The notes below the pieces were generated by a model. The model had not been told where the DNA came from. It was given only the letters and a program-made list of their open reading frames with translations, and searched no databases. DNA of 41,593 nt from Synechococcales cyanobacterium S06 (GTDB taxonomy: Bacteria; Cyanobacteriota; Cyanobacteriia; Cyanobacteriales; JAABRE01). The stretch is taken from positions 1-41,593 of the forward strand of contig JAABRE010000046.1 in the NCBI GenBank assembly GCA_011391125.1. The letters are read 5' to 3'. A program made the translations under genes and the position numbers. Shown piece after piece: positions 34,360 to 41,593 of the stretch; within the stretch, counting starts at the first letter, position 1; every line of letters begins with the position of its first letter.

Positions 34360-35648
34360 TAAGCGCTTACCATCGCCGTTTTCGGCTGAAATAAAGCATT
34401 GCGAGTCGCAACCATAGCATCAATTAAACAGTCCATTTCCTCCTTGGTATGAAGTGCATTAACCGTCATCCGAATCCGAGGTTTAGCAATAAACCAAATA
34501 GGGGAAACCCAAATGCCATAATTTTCCAACAAATGAACCGCAAAAGCCTTCGGGTTAACATTTTCAGGTAAAATGACGGGGATAACATTAGTATCACCAA
34601 TCACCTCAAAATCTTGCTCAACTAAACGAGCGCGGAGATAGCGGTTATTAGCTTGCAAAGTTTGCACTAATTGAGGATTTTTTCTGACGATGCGCAGAGA
34701 TTCTAAAGCTGCCGCAGTGGTCGGAGCGGGGAGGGAAATCGTACCAATGGAAGTAGGGGAAACGTTAAGCAATTGGATTAATTCGGGGATATGACTACTA
34801 ATGGCAGCACCAGCGGAAGCGGCGAATTTGGAAAAAGTGGTCATAATTAAAGGATTAACACCTTTGTCAATCACGGATTGAGGGGCAATGCCGAAGTAGT
34901 CATAGATTCCCGCACCATTTGGCCCGATCGCCCCACTGGCGTGAGCTTCATCCATAACTAAGACACTGTCAGGATAATGACTCAAAATCTCAATCATTTC
35001 TGGTAAGGGAGCAATATCGCCATCCATGGAGAAAACGGCATCAGAAACCACCAAAATGCGATCGCCGGGTTTGGCATAACGGCGCAACTTGCGGGCTAAA
35101 TCTTCAGCATCACAGTGACGATAGGGTTTAACGCGCACATCTGGACTATAACTAAACACTTTACCAGAGCGATTATTGGCATTACTGACAGCCGAAACAA
35201 TACAACCGTGATTCAAAACATCGCTTAGGATCAGAGTTTGACGGGTGTGACGAAACCCCGGAATGGGCATGGCTAGATGGCAGAAAGCATCAATTAATGC
35301 CTGCATAGCCATCCAAGCATTGAGGAATAAATGAGTATGCCCTAAATGTTTAAAAGCTGAGATTTCTTGTTCTAATTGACGGTGTAAATCAATACGTCCA
35401 CTGAGAGCATGACAGGAACTATTAGAAGTACCATAATTCAAAATAGCATCAATAGCAGCTTGTTTAACGGATTCAGATTGAACTAAACCTAAAATATCAT
35501 TAGTACAAAAAGTCAGTGCTTGATAACGCTTTCCAGTGGCTTCATCCTCAATTTCTACCAGATTGCCCTTTTTTTGATGGCAAATATATTGATCCGGATA
35601 TAAACCTTGACTGGTAAGACCTTGCACATATTGTTGAACTACTTCCAC
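34359..35648 (-). CDS. Alpha-oxoamine synthase family PLP enzyme
   Basis: A 429-residue fold-type I PLP enzyme of the AOS family (KBL, BioF, HemA, serine palmitoyltransferase, CqsA). Visible residues: FCTNDILGL near 47-55, NYGTSNSSCHALSGRIDLHRQLE near 71-93, SDVLNHGCIVSAV, SDAVFSMDGDIAPLP near 202-216, D233 and H236 in MDEAHASGAIG, and the Schiff-base K274 in TTFSKFAASAG. These enzymes condense an amino acid with an acyl thioester, releasing CO2. Which one cannot be told from sequence; the neighbouring acyltransferase and Rieske oxygenase argue for a lipid or secondary product over biotin or haem synthesis. Confidence 0.85.
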   Translation of the reverse strand: MEVVQQYVQGLTSQGLYPDQYICHQKKGNLVEIEDEATGKRYQALTFCTNDILGLVQSESVKQAAIDAILNYGTSNSSCHALSGRIDLHRQLEQEISAFKHLGHTHLFLNAWMAMQALIDAFCHLAMPIPGFRHTRQTLILSDVLNHGCIVSAVSNANNRSGKVFSYSPDVRVKPYRHCDAEDLARKLRRYAKPGDRILVVSDAVFSMDGDIAPLPEMIEILSHYPDSVLVMDEAHASGAIGPNGAGIYDYFGIAPQSVIDKGVNPLIMTTFSKFAASAGAAISSHIPELIQLLNVSPTSIGTISLPAPTTAAALESLRIVRKNPQLVQTLQANNRYLRARLVEQDFEVIGDTNVIPVILPENVNPKAFAVHLLENYGIWVSPIWFIAKPRIRMTVNALHTKEEMDCLIDAMVATRNALFQPKTAMVSA

Positions 35649-35799
35649 GATTGACTCCTCTCACCTTAAAAAACTAATTTTATTATTTCCTAACAATTTA
35701 AACAAAAGTTTACACTTTTGTGGTTTCCTATTTTACTTTTTTAGCATTGTGGCGGCCTAATTGGGGCCTTGCACGAACAGGCAATCAAGTAATGACTAT

Positions 35800-36897
35800 T
35801 TAACTGACAAAAGACGACTCAACTTTCTTTTTTAAATCAAGATTTTCGCCACCTTGCTGTAAATATAACTCATACTGACGAAAAATTACCCTTTGAAGGG
35901 CAATAATGGCGGGGTTAACCTCCACATAACGTCGATTCGGATTAGCCAAATAAGTTTGTTGTTCACTTTCAATCATTTCTAAATCTTGATCTAAAAAGTT
36001 CTTTAAAAGTAAATTCCAAATTAAGATAGAAACTTGTTTTTTAATAGGTTTTAATAACCATTGAGGCAGTCTTAATTTCAAGAATAACATCGAGAAAGAT
36101 TTAGTTTCCAGAGGTCCCATGGGAAGACGCATTAAATAAATGGAAGAAATACCTTCTAAACTACTATTATAATGGGGATAATTATAGTTAATAGAAATTG
36201 TCCGGGTAGTAACTTCATTGCCCTGATTACTTAAGCCTAAAAATTTACTCAGGAGTCCTTTATAAGATACTTGGTAACTAGCATGAACCGAGTTTTCAGT
36301 CTGACTTAATTTTAATAAAATCGGATCAAACCAACCCTGTAAATTTTTATGTAAATGTCCATGAAATACGTCCATGGTATTCTCATTACAGATGGAAAAA
36401 TGTGCGGGAAAATGACCCGGAATAAACACAGTTAACCAGTCAGGATGATCATATTCTGGTACTTCGGGAAACCTCGCAGTTTCTGCTAAATTAACATCCC
36501 CCGGAAACAACCAAATAATGTTATATTTTTCCCGAATCGGATAACTTTTCGCCTTAGCACAAGGTAACTTTTGTTCGGAGGGATAATAGGGAATATTGAC
36601 ACATTCTCCCTGGCCATTAAATTCCCAACCATGATAAGGACAAGTAATATGGTTGTTGATCAACTCCCCTTTATGTAAAGCTACACCTTTATGGGGACAA
36701 GCATCCTCCATAGCATACACTGTACCATTTTGATCACGATAAACGGCGATCGCCTCGGACCAAATCATGACGGGAATAATTTGCCCTGCTTTTAGTTGAT
36801 CAGCCCAACTGACAGGATACCAATAATTGCGATTAATACCAACTTCTCTAATCTGATTTTGAACGTTTTGGCTTGATAGAGTAGTATTTAATTCCAT
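35800..36897 (-). CDS. Rieske non-haem iron oxygenase
   Basis: A 365-residue ring-hydroxylating oxygenase alpha subunit type. The N-terminal Rieske domain has CPH (C67, H69) and CPYH (C86, H89) ligating [2Fe-2S]; the catalytic domain has NENTMDVFHGHLHKNLQGWF, the D-x2-H-x4-H-type mononuclear iron site. The family includes PaO/Lls1-like and sterol or lipid oxygenases. Near the C-terminus a hydrophobic/basic stretch (LPQWLLKPIKKQVSILIWNLLL) could bind membrane. It lies 151 bases upstream of the oxoamine synthase on the same strand. Reductase partners are not adjacent. A heptamer array precedes it. Confidence 0.88.
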   Translation of the reverse strand: MELNTTLSSQNVQNQIREVGINRNYWYPVSWADQLKAGQIIPVMIWSEAIAVYRDQNGTVYAMEDACPHKGVALHKGELINNHITCPYHGWEFNGQGECVNIPYYPSEQKLPCAKAKSYPIREKYNIIWLFPGDVNLAETARFPEVPEYDHPDWLTVFIPGHFPAHFSICNENTMDVFHGHLHKNLQGWFDPILLKLSQTENSVHASYQVSYKGLLSKFLGLSNQGNEVTTRTISINYNYPHYNSSLEGISSIYLMRLPMGPLETKSFSMLFLKLRLPQWLLKPIKKQVSILIWNLLLKNFLDQDLEMIESEQQTYLANPNRRYVEVNPAIIALQRVIFRQYELYLQQGGENLDLKKKVESSFVS

Positions 36898-36909
36898 ACC
36901 TTAAATCAG

Positions 36910-36972
36910 TTAACAATTAACAGTTAACAGTAAACAATAAACAATAAACAGTCAATAGTAAACGGTCAATAT
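36910..36972. repeat. Degenerate heptanucleotide array (TWAACAR)
   Basis: Nine successive 7-base units: TTAACAA, TTAACAG, TTAACAG, TAAACAA, TAAACAA, TAAACAG, TCAATAG, TAAACGG, TCAATAT. It begins 12 bases upstream of the Rieske start codon, so it is in its 5' leader or promoter. Confidence 0.75.
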
Positions 36973-37058
36973 TTCTTGCTTGTCAGTTAAACAACCGCTC
37001 TAAAAAACCTATATAAATCTATACTTTAGATAAATTTACTGTTTTCTTCCTTATTCAC

Positions 37059-37084
37059 AGCTAGGGAGTCGGCTCCTTCTAGCT
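37059..37084 (-). ncRNA. Hairpin at the 3' side of tnpB, candidate end of the guide (omega/re) RNA
   Basis: Read on the minus strand, AGCTAG-AA-GGAG-CCGA-CTCC-CTAGCT forms a two-part perfect stem 10 bases past the tnpB stop. TnpB guide RNAs overlap the tnpB 3' end and extend into the element's right end, so this is the expected place. The exact RNA end and guide segment cannot be set from one copy. Confidence 0.45.
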
Positions 37085-37093
37085 CCAAAGGCT

Positions 37094-38209
37094 TTAAATG
37101 ACAGAGCTTGCCACTTTTGATAAATTAATACTATCGTTGAAGTCACGGTCTAGCTCAAAACCACAATCATCACATTTAAAAATGCGATCTGACAAGTTTA
37201 ACTCAGTTTTTTTACAGCCACAATTAGAACAGGTTTTTGAACTAGGAAAAAATCGGTCAACGATTACCAATTTACTCCCATACAATTTAGTTTTATATTC
37301 TAATTGTCTCCTAAACTCATAAAAACCCATGTCAGCAATCGCTTTTGCTAGTTTATGATTTGCCATCATTCCTGATACATTTAAGTCTTCAATTACTACT
37401 GTGCCGTGGTTTTTGGCTAAATATGTAGTTAACTTATGTAGTGTATCTTTACGAATATCAGCAATCTTTAAATGAAGTTTAGCTATTTGTAATTGTGCTT
37501 TTTTCCAATTATTACTAAACTTCTGTTTTTTTCTAAGTAAATATTGCAATCTACTTAATTTTTTCTCTAATCTTTTATAACTTTTAGCTCCCTCTATGGA
37601 CTCCCCTGTTGATAATGTGGCTAAATTTTTAATTCCTAAATCTACGCCCACAACTTCTTTAAGTTTAGGTGTATTTTCTTCTGTTACTTCGACTTTAAAA
37701 CTGACAAACCATTTATCAGCTTTTCGACTGATAGTAACATTTTTAGGAGTAATTCCTTGAGGTAATCTCTCATAAGTTCTTACCCAACCAATGTTCGGTA
37801 ATTTTATAGCAAAATGATCGGTTTTAATACTACCATCAAGATAAAAACTATCGTGTTTTTCTTTCTTTTTATATCTAGGAAAACTCACAATTTTCCCTCT
37901 AATTTTCTTCTTACTAAAGAAATCCTTTAAAGAAGAACATAAATTTCTCAGAGCTTGTTGTGGTGGACATTTCGAGACTTCGTAATACCAAGGATAATTC
38001 GGTTTTATAACAGCTACTAACCATTTATGTAAGTCAATGGCTGTAGGAATTTTTAGCTTTTGTTCTGGATTATTTTTATTATGCTCAAGAACAAATTTAA
38101 GAGCAGATAAACCTATATTCCAAGCGTGTCTAGCTACCCCACAATGTTTAGCAAAGAGAGTTTTTTGTTTCTGATTGGGCTTTAATTCTGTTTTAAAACC
38201 AAGTAACAT
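37094..38209 (-). CDS. tnpB: RNA-guided endonuclease TnpB (IS200/IS605 OrfB)
   Basis: A 371-residue, apparently complete TnpB. The OrfB N-terminal helix-turn-helix part (LLGFKTELKPNQKQKTLFAKHCG) and the RuvC core are intact: D190 in GVDLGIKNLA, E274 in VVIEDLNV and D356 in LDRDFNDSINL. The zinc ribbon has C327/C330 and C346/C349. This closely parallels the catalytic spacing of ISDra2 TnpB. No tnpA transposase is next to it, so the element is a solo tnpB or depends on TnpA elsewhere. It lies between the Rieske and MFS genes. AAAAGAAA precedes the ATG. Confidence 0.93.
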   Translation of the reverse strand: MLLGFKTELKPNQKQKTLFAKHCGVARHAWNIGLSALKFVLEHNKNNPEQKLKIPTAIDLHKWLVAVIKPNYPWYYEVSKCPPQQALRNLCSSLKDFFSKKKIRGKIVSFPRYKKKEKHDSFYLDGSIKTDHFAIKLPNIGWVRTYERLPQGITPKNVTISRKADKWFVSFKVEVTEENTPKLKEVVGVDLGIKNLATLSTGESIEGAKSYKRLEKKLSRLQYLLRKKQKFSNNWKKAQLQIAKLHLKIADIRKDTLHKLTTYLAKNHGTVVIEDLNVSGMMANHKLAKAIADMGFYEFRRQLEYKTKLYGSKLVIVDRFFPSSKTCSNCGCKKTELNLSDRIFKCDDCGFELDRDFNDSINLSKVASSVI

Positions 38210-38241
38210 TTTCTTTTATGATTAAATTACTTTTATTTTTG

Positions 38242-38328
38242 AGTGTGTCTTAAATAGACTCACTTTTCTAAGTTACTTGAAAATTTGTTTTTTGTCAAGA
38301 GTTTTTGAACTTAAAAAAATCTTGACAA
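38242..38328. repeat. Two inverted repeats upstream of tnpB
   Basis: AGTGTGTCT/AGACTCACT (about 38242-38264, 8 of 9 paired) and the perfect TTGTCAAGA/TCTTGACAA (38292-38300 and 38320-38328) lie in the 282-base gap before the MFS gene. Either could belong to the left end of the tnpB element, whose boundary I cannot fix. Confidence 0.4.
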
Positions 38329-38497
38329 ATATCGTGAGTTTTTTGTTGATTATCTAAATTTTTACAGATTTATCAAGATTTTTAGGTAGCAGTTTCACAC
38401 CCTACTTTTTACTTAATTAATTTTAACTTCTTATTTTTTACTTCTTACTTCCTTCGGGCGAAGGCTAAAATAAAAACAGATTTATTTTGGTGTGTGG

Positions 38498-39667
38498 ATG
38501 TTTAATACAAGTAAAATGTGGGCTCAGGATAATTATCGTCTTTTTATTATCCTTGCGGCCGGTTCTTTAACCCCCATGGCCGGAGGTGTTGTTGCACCCG
38601 TCTTGCCTGATTTGATCGCCTATTTGCATCTTGATCCCGTTTTGGCCGGTAGTTTGGTCAGTATGCACTCTTTGACCATCGCTTTAGCAGCCCCTTTATT
38701 CGGCATTTTAGCTGATAAAATGAGCCCAACTAAGGTTTTAGTACCCGGACTGATTTCCTACGGTATCTTTGGCATTTTAGGCGGGTTTATGACCACTTTT
38801 TGGCCTCTTCTACTGACTCGCGCATTGCTGGGAATTGCATCAGGGGCGATCGCCGCTTCCAGTTTAGGTCTGTTGGCGCAAATGTATGATGGCGAAGAAC
38901 GACAAACTGCGATCGGTTATGCCACGGCAACCTTGACTATTACAGGCATGATTTACCCTTTATTAGGAGGAATAGTCGGTTCAGATCATTGGCAATTTGC
39001 GTTTTATCTTTATGGTATGGCTATCCCTTTAGGTATTATGGGAGAAGGCATTTTTTCCGGTACAGAAACTACGAAGAAAAAAACTTCTTCTTTTAATTTA
39101 GGTGGTCAAATTAGTGAGCTATTTAATAATAGTTTAATCTGGCTGGTTTTACTAACCATTGCCCTCGCTTCTCTGGTCATGTATTCGGCGATTATTTATA
39201 CTCCCCTTTACCTGAAAAACACCTTTTCTACTCCCGCAGAATTAAATGGTTTAGTCTTAGCTTTAAAAGCGGTGGGAGCTACCATTATCTCAGCTTTTGG
39301 CGCTAAATTGATCGCTAAATTTATCAGTCAAAGAGGGGCGATCGCATTAGGTTTTGGTATGATGGCTTTAATGTTAATAATTGTGCCAAATGTAGCAATT
39401 TTTCAGTTAGTATTTGTAACCGCAATTTGTTTCGGGATGGGGTTTGGTTTAGTGCTACCAAATCTCTACGGTATTTTGGCAAATGTAGCCCCCTTAAAAA
39501 TACAATCTACGGTACTTGCAGCGGGAACTGGAGTCGGTTTTCTGGGACAATTTTTTGCTCCAGTTATTCTCGGTTTCATACTCAGTTTTAGTAATTTAGA
39601 ATCTGTTTTTTATGCCACTGCAATTATTGCCATGTTATCAGGTTGTATCCTCTTAATTAAACGATAA
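38498..39667 (+). CDS. MFS transporter
   Basis: About 389 residues with twelve hydrophobic helices. LAAGSLTPMAGGVVAPVLPDL is the first span, motif A is GILADKMSPTKVLVPG, and LTRALLGIASGAIAASSLG forms helix 4; a central basic loop (TETTKKKTSS) separates the halves. The profile is of drug:proton antiporter type (multidrug or sugar-efflux subfamilies), but the substrate is not predictable. I give ATG 38498; a GTG at 38492 and an ATG at 38516 are alternatives, none with a clear ribosome-binding site. The stop codon is inside a long terminator hairpin. Confidence 0.87.
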   Translation: MFNTSKMWAQDNYRLFIILAAGSLTPMAGGVVAPVLPDLIAYLHLDPVLAGSLVSMHSLTIALAAPLFGILADKMSPTKVLVPGLISYGIFGILGGFMTTFWPLLLTRALLGIASGAIAASSLGLLAQMYDGEERQTAIGYATATLTITGMIYPLLGGIVGSDHWQFAFYLYGMAIPLGIMGEGIFSGTETTKKKTSSFNLGGQISELFNNSLIWLVLLTIALASLVMYSAIIYTPLYLKNTFSTPAELNGLVLALKAVGATIISAFGAKLIAKFISQRGAIALGFGMMALMLIIVPNVAIFQLVFVTAICFGMGFGLVLPNLYGILANVAPLKIQSTVLAAGTGVGFLGQFFAPVILGFILSFSNLESVFYATAIIAMLSGCILLIKR

Positions 39668-39714
39668 AAAAGTAGTAGCAATTAATTTATATAAGTTGCT
39701 ACTACTTTTTTATC
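39663..39714. terminator. 19-bp perfect bidirectional terminator
   Basis: GATAAAAAAGTAGTAGCAA (39663-39681) pairs exactly with TTGCTACTACTTTTTTATC (39696-39714) around a 14-base loop. A6/T6 runs give a terminator on either strand. It lies between the convergent MFS and spondin-protein genes and includes the MFS stop codon. Confidence 0.85.
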
Positions 39715-39751
39715 TAATCAAATTGTACTACTAAATTAGGGCCTGATCTAA

Positions 39752-41407
39752 TTACAGCAATTGAAAATCATCAGCACTAAATTGCTCTTTAGTTGTACCA
39801 ACCACATAAGCTAAAAGTTCACCTTCATAGGAAATTAAGACATTACCTTGATTTTCCCAACCGGGATCGACACTGGTTCCTTGGGTAATGAGCAAATTAT
39901 CAAGCAGGAATTCCTCAGGGAAATCTTTTAAGTAGATTAAGTCAATTCCATCTTGGAAGTCCAAAATCCCATCTGTGCCACTATTCGGAGACAGGACAAA
40001 ATGATCAGCACCAGCGCCCCCAGTAAGTTGATCAAAACCATTTCCACCGATGAGATGATCTACACCAACACTTCCGATTAAAATATCGTTTCCTTCATCA
40101 CCATATAATTCGTTTTCCTCGGAAACGGCATTTCCGAAGTCAAATTCAACTTGTCCTCGAAGTTCACCACTGGGGTTATTTCTGGTATGTAAATTGACGT
40201 AATAATTCCCTTCTTGTAAATCGGTTACTTGTTCGGGAGTAAGCTCGAACTTACCGCTAATCGTACCTTTTTTTTGAGTTCTTCCTTCGGTTTTCAATTC
40301 CAAGGGAAAAACGACACCACCATTGACTCCTCTTTCACCAATATGAATATGAGCCCCTGTAGCAGCACTTGTCAATTTAAGAAAACTACCCTGAACTTCT
40401 AATTCCCCATTTTCAAAGGTAACTTCCACCGTGCCTGTTGCTGGAGTATTCCTAACTTTTCCGACTTCTTGCTTTTCTTCAATTTGAAAAGTTGTAGTTA
40501 AAGGTGAAGTTCCAGAATCATCTCCTGCGACTAATAAATCATTGCCGTCTCCGCCTTCTAACTCGTCATTTCCAGCACCACCATAGAGTTTGTCCTGGCC
40601 TTCACCACCTTCTAACTCGTCATTTCCAGCACCACCAAAGATAATATCGCTACCGTCTTTTCCGTCAATGCGATCATTTCCGCCTTTACCATCAATCCAT
40701 TCAGCTTTATCTGTACCATTGAGACGATTATTGCGATTATTACCAATAATATCTTTACTAATGGTAATTTTAGCAACTTGGTAGCCTTCTTGGGTAAAAT
40801 CAGCATTAGCAAACTTGGCATCGTCTAAAATACCACCACTCCCTTGGGGGGAAAAGCCCTGATGAAGTTTCACTACTCCCCTTTCTGTATCACCGGTATT
40901 GGGTGTTTGCTGACCAAAAAATGCGGTATTGGCAGGTAATTCGTCATTGATTTCCGTACCAGCATCCAAAATGCGATCGCCTCCAATCACAATTTCCAAG
41001 GGTTTAAAGACACCTTGACCATTAAAGAGATGATTTTCTCGCTCCTGACCATTGGCGATCCAAGCATCGTTGCTGGGAAGTATCATGGAAGCGTAATTTA
41101 GATACTGGTCCAAGGGGTTTTTGCCATCTAATTGAAAACCTTTGGTTACGACTTGACCAGGAGCGATGGGACCTGAACCAATTACACCATCAAGACGACC
41201 TAATTCACTGAGAAAAAACTCCCTAGATAACTCAGTGGAATTACCATCTTCGGCTAAATTTTCCACACCAAAAGAAACGGGACGATTTCTGTCATAGGTA
41301 TCAAAATCACCATTGTGAAAACCAACCCAAACCGGGGTTAAAAATGTTCCTTGTTCGGGAGCTAAATTTTCCACAAACACATGAACGTTAACATCACTTT
41401 TAGCCAT
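39752..41407 (-). CDS. Spondin - RTX - CHRD mosaic secreted protein
   Basis: A 551-residue protein of extracellular modules. Residues 1-210 are a Spondin_N domain (VNVHVFVENLAPEQGTFLTP, VWVGFHNGDFDTYD, YASMILPSNDAWIANG). Residues about 225-295 are RTX repeats (GKGGNDRIDGKDGSDIIFGG, GAGNDELEGG). Residues about 300-425 are a CHRD (chordin) domain (TGAHIHIGERGVNGGVVFPL, LQEGNYYVNLHTRNNPSGEL). A second RTX block (YGDEGNDILIG to GGAGADHFVL) and a C-terminal LISYEGELLAYVVG tail follow, usual for type I secreted cyanobacterial proteins. No N-terminal signal. Likely a calcium-dependent surface or matrix protein. Confidence 0.87.
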   Translation of the reverse strand: MAKSDVNVHVFVENLAPEQGTFLTPVWVGFHNGDFDTYDRNRPVSFGVENLAEDGNSTELSREFFLSELGRLDGVIGSGPIAPGQVVTKGFQLDGKNPLDQYLNYASMILPSNDAWIANGQERENHLFNGQGVFKPLEIVIGGDRILDAGTEINDELPANTAFFGQQTPNTGDTERGVVKLHQGFSPQGSGGILDDAKFANADFTQEGYQVAKITISKDIIGNNRNNRLNGTDKAEWIDGKGGNDRIDGKDGSDIIFGGAGNDELEGGEGQDKLYGGAGNDELEGGDGNDLLVAGDDSGTSPLTTTFQIEEKQEVGKVRNTPATGTVEVTFENGELEVQGSFLKLTSAATGAHIHIGERGVNGGVVFPLELKTEGRTQKKGTISGKFELTPEQVTDLQEGNYYVNLHTRNNPSGELRGQVEFDFGNAVSEENELYGDEGNDILIGSVGVDHLIGGNGFDQLTGGAGADHFVLSPNSGTDGILDFQDGIDLIYLKDFPEEFLLDNLLITQGTSVDPGWENQGNVLISYEGELLAYVVGTTKEQFSADDFQLL

Positions 41408-41445
41408 GCTGATTTTTCTTAATACTATTAGATTTTTTCACCGCA

Positions 41446-41474
41446 ATTGTAACAATCCAAAAGATTAATGTCAA
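41446..41474 (-). promoter_or_regulatory. Sigma70-type promoter of the spondin-RTX-CHRD gene
   Basis: On the minus strand TTGACA (41469-41474) and TACAAT (41446-41451) are spaced by 17 bases, about 40 bases before the ATG. This is the closest match to consensus in the window. Confidence 0.55.
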
Positions 41475-41593
41475 TAGTTTTTTATACTTAGTTACAGAAA
41501 TGGTGAAAATTGTTACAAAACTTAACATTTATGATCAGACAAATCCCTAATTAAGCTAAATTATCGTGCTAGACTAATGCGTCTAAACCAGTG

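Noticed and set aside
34168-34362. A 64-codon open frame through the heptamer array
   Set aside because: It consists of translated CAACTRT repeats (QLSTVNC) and has no start context; the frame is open only because 7-base units cycle through all frames without stops.
41408-41593. Possible tRNA or further gene at the right edge
   Set aside because: I saw no cloverleaf or open frame of note; only the promoter of the spondin-RTX-CHRD gene is supported.

Overview
This window is a piece of a low-GC cyanobacterial chromosome. Several signs agree: the octamer GCGATCGC (HIP1) recurs through the housekeeping genes, intergenic space is full of short palindromes and 7-base tandem repeats, and the gene set includes a fibrillin/PAP protein, the succinic-semialdehyde dehydrogenase plus 2-oxoglutarate decarboxylase pair of the cyanobacterial TCA variant, a cyanoexosortase-associated protein and calcium-binding RTX proteins. 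The AT-richness and repeat style suggest a unicellular/colonial chroococcalean type (Geminocystis/Cyanobacterium/Crocosphaera-like), but I cannot fix the genus.

Layout. 0-12.3 kb is mostly core: orphan HicB-like antitoxin, alpha/beta hydrolase, rimM, avtA, mraY and a small acidic protein (all minus); a fibrillin and a PD-(D/E)XK nuclease (plus, overlapping by one base); exonuclease III and a 37-residue membrane peptide (minus); a Prx5-type peroxiredoxin (plus); a fused two-domain oligopeptide-type ABC ATPase (minus); a transaldolase-like aldolase and dcd (plus); a secreted pentapeptide-repeat protein (minus). 12.4-16.5 kb is a minus-strand exopolysaccharide module: exosortase-associated protein, Wza-like exporter, Wzc-like co-polymerase/ATPase. 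16.6-19.7 kb is the SSADH/2-OGDC pair. 19.8-20.9 kb holds two related small coiled-coil genes, one broken at a G tract inside a palindrome, plus a small inserted repeat.

20.9-29.0 kb is a surface-glycan island: Wzm and Wzt transporter subunits, a sulfotransferase with a long coiled coil, two glycosyltransferases, and a convergent GtrII-like membrane glucosyltransferase. The sulfotransferase and both glycosyltransferases end in nearly the same short tail (M-x-S-S-K-F-W-K-L-R-x-x-W-F), which no catalytic domain explains. 29.5-32.9 kb carries an Rpn/DUF4351 protein and a large secreted-type protein joining RTX motifs, four 103-residue Ig-like repeats and a C-terminal FKBP isomerase domain. 33-37 kb (minus) combines a GNAT-fold acyltransferase, an alpha-oxoamine synthase and a Rieske oxygenase, a possible lipid or acylated-amine pathway, with a 25-copy heptanucleotide array between the first two. 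A complete-looking TnpB nuclease, an MFS transporter and a spondin-RTX-CHRD protein finish the window.

The best candidates for new biology are the shared SKFWKLR tail across unrelated glycan enzymes, the acyltransferase/oxoamine synthase/Rieske set, the two mosaic RTX proteins, and the G-tract frameshift that separates a coiled-coil protein from its membrane segment.
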